From NCBI GenBank assembly GCA_942491555.1, contig CALOBN010000005.1, positions 62,001 to 126,000 of the forward strand: 64,000 nt of DNA, written 5' to 3'. This stretch comes from Marinihelvus sp942491555. Its GTDB lineage: Bacteria > Pseudomonadota > Gammaproteobacteria > Xanthomonadales > SZUA-36. The stretch's first letter is position 1; the number at the start of each line of letters is the position of its first letter. Both the position numbers and the translations under genes were made by a program. The notes beneath the pieces were generated by a model that was given only the letters and a program-made list of their open reading frames with translations, was not told where the DNA came from and ran no database searches. Shown here piece by piece: positions 60,154-64,000 of the stretch.

Positions 60154-61293
60154 TCAGACGTAGACCTGGGCTGTCAGCATGGCGACGCGTCTGCGTTGCA
60201 TCTGGAGGGCTTTTTCCAGCTCCCGGTAGCTTGCGTCGAAACGATCCTGCAGGCGCTGTTTGCCGGCCTGCATTTTCTCCATCTGCAGGGTCTGCCAATC
60301 TTTCACGGTGCCGAGATACTGGGCATATTCCAGTTCCAGATGCTCGAGCAACTCTTTCCAGCGCGGATCAGACGGATCCTGAGTTAGCCGTTCACGGGCC
60401 CGCTTGAAATCCATGTGCAGGCGCGCGCGCAGAATCTTGAACTGGGGCGTGCGACGCAGATCCCCGGCCATTCCGAGGCCGGCAGCCATGGCGATAAACC
60501 ATTTGTTCAGATCAATCGCAAACCAGCGCACGCCGTTGCGGTAGTCGTTCTGGAAGAAATGATGAAAGTTATGGTAGCCCTCACCATAGGTAAAAATAGA
60601 CAGGAACCAGTTATCCCGGGCGCTGTTCTCATCGGTATAGGGCTGGTTGCCCCACATGTGAGCCAGCGAGTTGATGAAAAATGTGAAGTGGTGGTTCAGC
60701 ACCAGGCGGCCGAGGCCGGCCAGTAAAAACACGCCCAGCGGATCGCCAACCAGGAAGCCAAGCCCCAGGGGCAGGACAATGTTCGTCAGCAGAATTAACT
60801 CCAGGTAGTGGCGGTGCTGCCACATGACGATCTTGTTCTCTTTCAGATCCGGAACGATGGAGTAATCAACCTCGCCGCTTTTATAGTCCTTGAGCATCCA
60901 GCCAACGTGGGCAAACCAGAAGCCGCGGCCAATGGAGTACGGATCCTTGTCGTCATCATCCACATCGCGGTGATGTACACGGTGGCGGGCGCACCAGACC
61001 AGAATCGAGTTCTGGATGGACATGCCGCCAAAGATCGCCAGGAACCACTGCAGCGCCGGGCTGGCCTTGTACGTGCGATGGGACCAGAGGCGGTGGTATC
61101 CACTGCCAATGCCAATACCGGTCAGGATCATGAACAGGCCGAAGAAGGCCCAGGCCCAGCCGGAAAAACCAACAGTAAATCCGTACCAGGGAACCAGGAT
61201 CACGGCAGCCAGAAAGGTGAGGCCCAGAGTCAAAGACACCGTCCAGTTGCGCGTGCCTTCGGCTCGTTCGAATTTGGGGGATAAATCAGTCAT
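60154..61293 (-). CDS. Membrane acyl-CoA (delta-9-type) desaturase
   Basis: 379 residues from ATG 61293 (MTDLSPKFERAEG). Four membrane helices and three histidine boxes: HRLWSH, HRVHHR and HNFHH, which hold the di-iron centre. Family members introduce a cis double bond into saturated acyl chains. The C-terminal 100 residues are a charged helix (RERLTQDPSDPRWKELLEHL, then coiled coil) beyond the usual catalytic core. An in-frame start at 61365 would add 24 atypical residues. Monocistronic with its own terminator. Confidence 0.93.
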   Translation of the reverse strand: MTDLSPKFERAEGTRNWTVSLTLGLTFLAAVILVPWYGFTVGFSGWAWAFFGLFMILTGIGIGSGYHRLWSHRTYKASPALQWFLAIFGGMSIQNSILVWCARHRVHHRDVDDDDKDPYSIGRGFWFAHVGWMLKDYKSGEVDYSIVPDLKENKIVMWQHRHYLELILLTNIVLPLGLGFLVGDPLGVFLLAGLGRLVLNHHFTFFINSLAHMWGNQPYTDENSARDNWFLSIFTYGEGYHNFHHFFQNDYRNGVRWFAIDLNKWFIAMAAGLGMAGDLRRTPQFKILRARLHMDFKRARERLTQDPSDPRWKELLEHLELEYAQYLGTVKDWQTLQMEKMQAGKQRLQDRFDASYRELEKALQMQRRRVAMLTAQVYV

Positions 61294-61375
61294 AAGAAAT
61301 ATACTCGTCCAATACTGCAGCCACTTTGGCTGCGGCAAACATATTAAGGGAAAGCGCGATTTCAAAGGTTAAATT

Positions 61376-62149
61376 TTAGCTACGCATTCCCTTGCCGGTG
61401 TTCAGCAGATATAGGCACGTGGCTGTGAGAACAACTGCAGACAAGCCAATAAGCAGGTATGTCGTGGTCAAGCTCACGTCCGACACGCCCAGCATACCGT
61501 ACCGGAAGCCGTTGACCATATAGAGAATTGGGTTGAAAGCAGATACCTTTTGCCAGAATTCGGGAAGTAACGAAATAGAGTAAAAGACACCACCGAGATA
61601 GGTGAGCGGGGTGAGAATAAAGGTCGGGATAATCGCGATATCGTCGAACTTTTCGGCGAATATCGCATTCACCATGCCGGCCATGGCAAACACGATGGCG
61701 GTAAGGATCAGCACCGAAAGGGTGATCCAGGGATGCTGGACTTTGAGGTCAGTAAACAGCAGGGAAACCATCATAACGACCCCGCCGACCAACAAACCGC
61801 GCACCAGGGCGCCTGTTACATAACCGGCCAGTATGACCCAGCTGGGCAGCGGTGAAATCAGCAATTCCTCAATGTGATGACCAAACTTGGCGCCAAAAAA
61901 AGACGACACCATATTGCCGTAGGAGTTGGTGATAACTGACATCATGATCAGGCCGGGCACGATGAACTGCATGTAATCAAAGCCGCCCATCTCACCAATA
62001 CGGCTGCCAATTAGGTTGCCGAAGATGATGAAGTACAGGCTCATGGTGATTGCCGGCGGCACCACGGTCTGACCCCAGATACGCAGAATTCTTACCACCT
62101 CCTTGCGGACGATGGTCTTGTAGCCGATCCAGTTCACCGAGGCGCTCAC
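61376..62149 (-). CDS. yadH: ABC-2 type permease YadH
   Basis: 257 residues, six membrane helices. Matches YadH: FGNLIGSRIGEMGGFDYMQF, IVPGLIMMSVITNSYGN, NPILYMVNGFRYGMLGVSD. GTG 62149 overlaps the ATPase stop as GTGA. With YadG it forms an ABC transporter of unknown substrate, related to NodJ/polysaccharide and drug exporters. Confidence 0.93.
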   Translation of the reverse strand: MSASVNWIGYKTIVRKEVVRILRIWGQTVVPPAITMSLYFIIFGNLIGSRIGEMGGFDYMQFIVPGLIMMSVITNSYGNMVSSFFGAKFGHHIEELLISPLPSWVILAGYVTGALVRGLLVGGVVMMVSLLFTDLKVQHPWITLSVLILTAIVFAMAGMVNAIFAEKFDDIAIIPTFILTPLTYLGGVFYSISLLPEFWQKVSAFNPILYMVNGFRYGMLGVSDVSLTTTYLLIGLSAVVLTATCLYLLNTGKGMRS

Positions 62150-63066
62150 GCTGCTTCTCCCTTGTCCACCAGGCGCATGAACAGCTCTTCCAGACGGTTC
62201 GCCTTGTTGCGCATGGAGACAACATTGACGCCCTGCTGATCGAGTGCAGCGAACAGTGTGTTCAGGGACTTGGCCTTGGAGACGGTTACTTCCAGCGTGT
62301 TTTCGTCCCGCAGCACAATTTCCATATCCGTGCAGCCTGGCGCCACGGTTAACGGCTCACGCAGATCAAGAATGAAGGTTTCGATGTCCAGCTGGGCGAG
62401 CAGCGTCTTCATGCTGGTGTTCTCCTTGATCTCACCCCCATCAATAATGGCAATGTTGCGGCACAGTTCTTCCGCCTCCTCCAGGTAGTGGGTGGTCAGG
62501 ATCACTGTCGTGCCCTGCTCATTGATACGCCGGATCAGCTCCCACATGGACCGGCGGATTTCGATATCAACGCCGGCGGTCGGCTCATCAAGAATCAGCA
62601 AACGCGGCTCGTTGACCATGGCGCGGGCAATCATCAGGCGCCGTTTCATGCCACCGGACAGGGACCGTGAGGGCTTGTCGTGTTTATCCCACAACTGCAG
62701 TTCTTTCAGGTAGCGCTCTGCGCGCTCCAGTGCCACCTTTCGGGGGATGCCGTAATAGCCGGCCTGGTTGACGACGATCTCCAGCGGCTTTTCAAACTGG
62801 TTGAAGTTGATTTCCTGGGGAACCAGGCCGAGATATGACATGGCCCTGGAGCGCTCTTTGACGACACTGGCACCAAATACTTTGGCGTCACCACCTGTTG
62901 CATTCACAAGCGAGGTGATGATGCCGATCATGGTCGACTTACCGGCGCCGTTAGGGCCAAGCATGGCAAAAAAATCACCTTCTTCCACGCTCAGGGAGAC
63001 CCCCTTCAGTGCCTCAACACCGTTGGCATAGGTTTTGCGAAGATCCTTGACGTCCAGTGCGAGCAT
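62146..63066 (-). CDS. yadG: ABC transporter ATPase YadG
   Basis: 306 residues. Walker A LGPNGAGKSTMIG, signature LSGGMKRRLMIARAMV, Walker B LLILDEPTAGVD and H-loop VILTTHYLEEAEE. C-terminal extension typical of ABC-2 ATPases (to about 306). First gene of yadGH, coupled to the permease. ATG 63066. Confidence 0.95.
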   Translation of the reverse strand: MLALDVKDLRKTYANGVEALKGVSLSVEEGDFFAMLGPNGAGKSTMIGIITSLVNATGGDAKVFGASVVKERSRAMSYLGLVPQEINFNQFEKPLEIVVNQAGYYGIPRKVALERAERYLKELQLWDKHDKPSRSLSGGMKRRLMIARAMVNEPRLLILDEPTAGVDIEIRRSMWELIRRINEQGTTVILTTHYLEEAEELCRNIAIIDGGEIKENTSMKTLLAQLDIETFILDLREPLTVAPGCTDMEIVLRDENTLEVTVSKAKSLNTLFAALDQQGVNVVSMRNKANRLEELFMRLVDKGEAA

Positions 63067-63181
63067 GTCTTGTCGTTGAGCGGAGAAAGCGGGCTATTAT
63101 ACGGTCCTGCCCGTCAACAGCCAGTGCATGACCAAATGCCTATGGACGGCCGGCAAATCGATCCTTAACCTAGTGGCCCAG

Positions 63182-64000
63182 ATGATGACTAAACTGCGAC
63201 GATCCTTTTTGGGGGGCAGTGTCGCCGCGATGCTCGTGATTACCGGCACATCGGCTTTCGCCGTACCGGAAGCGAACACCATTGAGCTAAGCAACTGCAC
63301 TCTTTCCACGCCTGGTACGCCATCCACGGCGCCGGCGCGCTGTGGCTTTCTGGAGGTGCCGGAAAACCCTGATGACCCGGACGGTCGCCAGATCCGCCTG
63401 CACGTTGCGGTAGGCGACGCCAACTCGCAGACGCCCGCTGCCGATCCTGTGTTTTTCTTCGCGGGCGGGCCCGGCCAGGCCGCCACCGAAACCTGGGTAA
63501 TGATTCGCAGCACGCTGCGCAAGGTGCGTAAAGATCGTGACATCATCATGATTGACCAGCGGGGCACCGGGCAGTCCAACCAGCTGCAATGTGCCAGCGA
63601 GGAACTGATGGACCTCGAAGCGTCGGTTGATCTGGACGTGATCCGCAAAGAGGCCGGGCGCTGCCTGGCGGAGCTGGACGGCGACCCGCGCTTCTACACC
63701 ACCACCATCGCCATGCAGGACATCGACCGGGTTCGCCGCGCGATGGGCTATGACAAAATCAACCTCGTCGGGGTGTCCTACGGTACACGCGCGGCGCAGG
63801 TCTACCTTCGCGAGTTCCCGGAAAGCGTTCGCAGCGTGGTGCTGGACAGCGTTGTGCCCATGCAGCTGGCGCTGGGACAGGAACATGCCATCATGCTGGA
63901 TGCGGCCGTCGACATGGTGCTGGATGACTGCGCCGCCGACCCTGCTTGCCGTGAGCTGTTCCCGAACCAGGCGGGGGCGCTCAATGCACTGATGAGCGAG
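63182..64000 (+). CDS. Exported TAP-like alpha/beta hydrolase, 5' part
   Basis: 273 codons read to the end of the window with no stop, so the gene is cut by the edge. Signal peptide (RRSFLGGSVAAMLVITGTSAFA), then the tripeptidyl-aminopeptidase-like layout: FFFAGGPGQAATETW (HGGPG oxyanion region), MIDQRGTGQSN and nucleophile elbow GVSYGTRAAQVYLREFPESV. The catalytic Asp and His would follow outside. A proline- or tripeptidyl-releasing peptidase of the periplasm is likely. Either ATG 63182 or 63185 may be used. Confidence 0.88.
   Translation, partial: MMTKLRRSFLGGSVAAMLVITGTSAFAVPEANTIELSNCTLSTPGTPSTAPARCGFLEVPENPDDPDGRQIRLHVAVGDANSQTPAADPVFFFAGGPGQAATETWVMIRSTLRKVRKDRDIIMIDQRGTGQSNQLQCASEELMDLEASVDLDVIRKEAGRCLAELDGDPRFYTTTIAMQDIDRVRRAMGYDKINLVGVSYGTRAAQVYLREFPESVRSVVLDSVVPMQLALGQEHAIMLDAAVDMVLDDCAADPACRELFPNQAGALNALMSE

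Noticed and set aside
1..64000. CRISPR arrays, rRNA genes, insertion sequences
   Set aside because: No regularly spaced repeat, no rRNA-like sequence and no transposase frame were seen.

Overview
The window is a GC-rich, densely packed stretch of a gammaproteobacterial chromosome. The evidence is the gene order: fis-purH-purD; the elongasome block mreB-mreC-mreD-mrdA-rodA-mltB-rlpA-dacA-ybeD-lipB-lipA; a membrane-type plsB; priA; prc; and the moxR-DUF58-DUF4381-bat operon. Large outer-membrane receptors, a TRAP transporter, a DASS transporter and many exported peptidases suggest a free-living, probably marine heterotroph. A relative of Chromatiales, Woeseiaceae or Wenzhouxiangellaceae would fit, but no marker here settles this.

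Layout. 1-7431 (+): tail of a DUF3426 protein, fis, purine synthesis (purH, purD), uvrD, an alpha/beta hydrolase and pyrF. 7432-10449: a promoter and a structured, apparently attenuated leader before plsB, then a small DUF465 gene on the other strand. 10586-13134: TRAP substrate-binding protein and large permease, convergent and without a small subunit. 13135-15885: an AT-rich gap with two DnaA-like boxes, argS and a SPOR-domain protein. 15958-22871 (-): the moxR/bat operon. 23181-27614 (-): priA and prc. 27786-38535 (-): lipoate synthesis and the cell-elongation machinery, almost all translationally coupled. 38709-43000: a PfkB kinase, a REP-like palindrome, a CAU tRNA whose 3' end is duplicated 169 bp downstream, and small accessory genes. 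43014-50188 (-): a candidate uptake-and-degradation operon (TonB receptor, SGNH hydrolase, DASS symporter, N-acyl-D-amino-acid deacylase). 50404-52067 (-): three little-known envelope genes. 52244-59208: exported M1 aminopeptidase, thrC, an ABC exporter, slyD and a secreted Vgb-like propeller. 59209-60153: a long non-coding gap. 60154-63066 (-): a fatty-acyl desaturase and the yadGH-type ABC transporter. 63182-64000 (+): the start of an exported TAP-like hydrolase.

The most unusual signal is in the non-coding gap at 59209-60153. Two elements of about 206 bp lie in opposite orientations. Each is closed by long, nearly perfect terminal inverted repeats (31/32 and 30/30 pairs) that differ in sequence between the elements. 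Both enclose the same core of two hairpins, and in that core the differences between the copies are compensatory (a G-C to C-G swap in one stem, C-G to T-A in the other). This suggests selection for, or propagation through, a folded RNA or single-stranded DNA. Other signals worth checking are the plsB leader, the tRNA 3'-end duplication, a transcription terminator embedded in the signal-peptide codons of the SGNH hydrolase gene, and the uncharacterised HELLH-protease/YbaY-lipoprotein cluster.

Limits: everything was read by eye from the sequence and predicted translations. No database search, folding energy or alignment was computed, so family names rest on recognised motifs and gene order.
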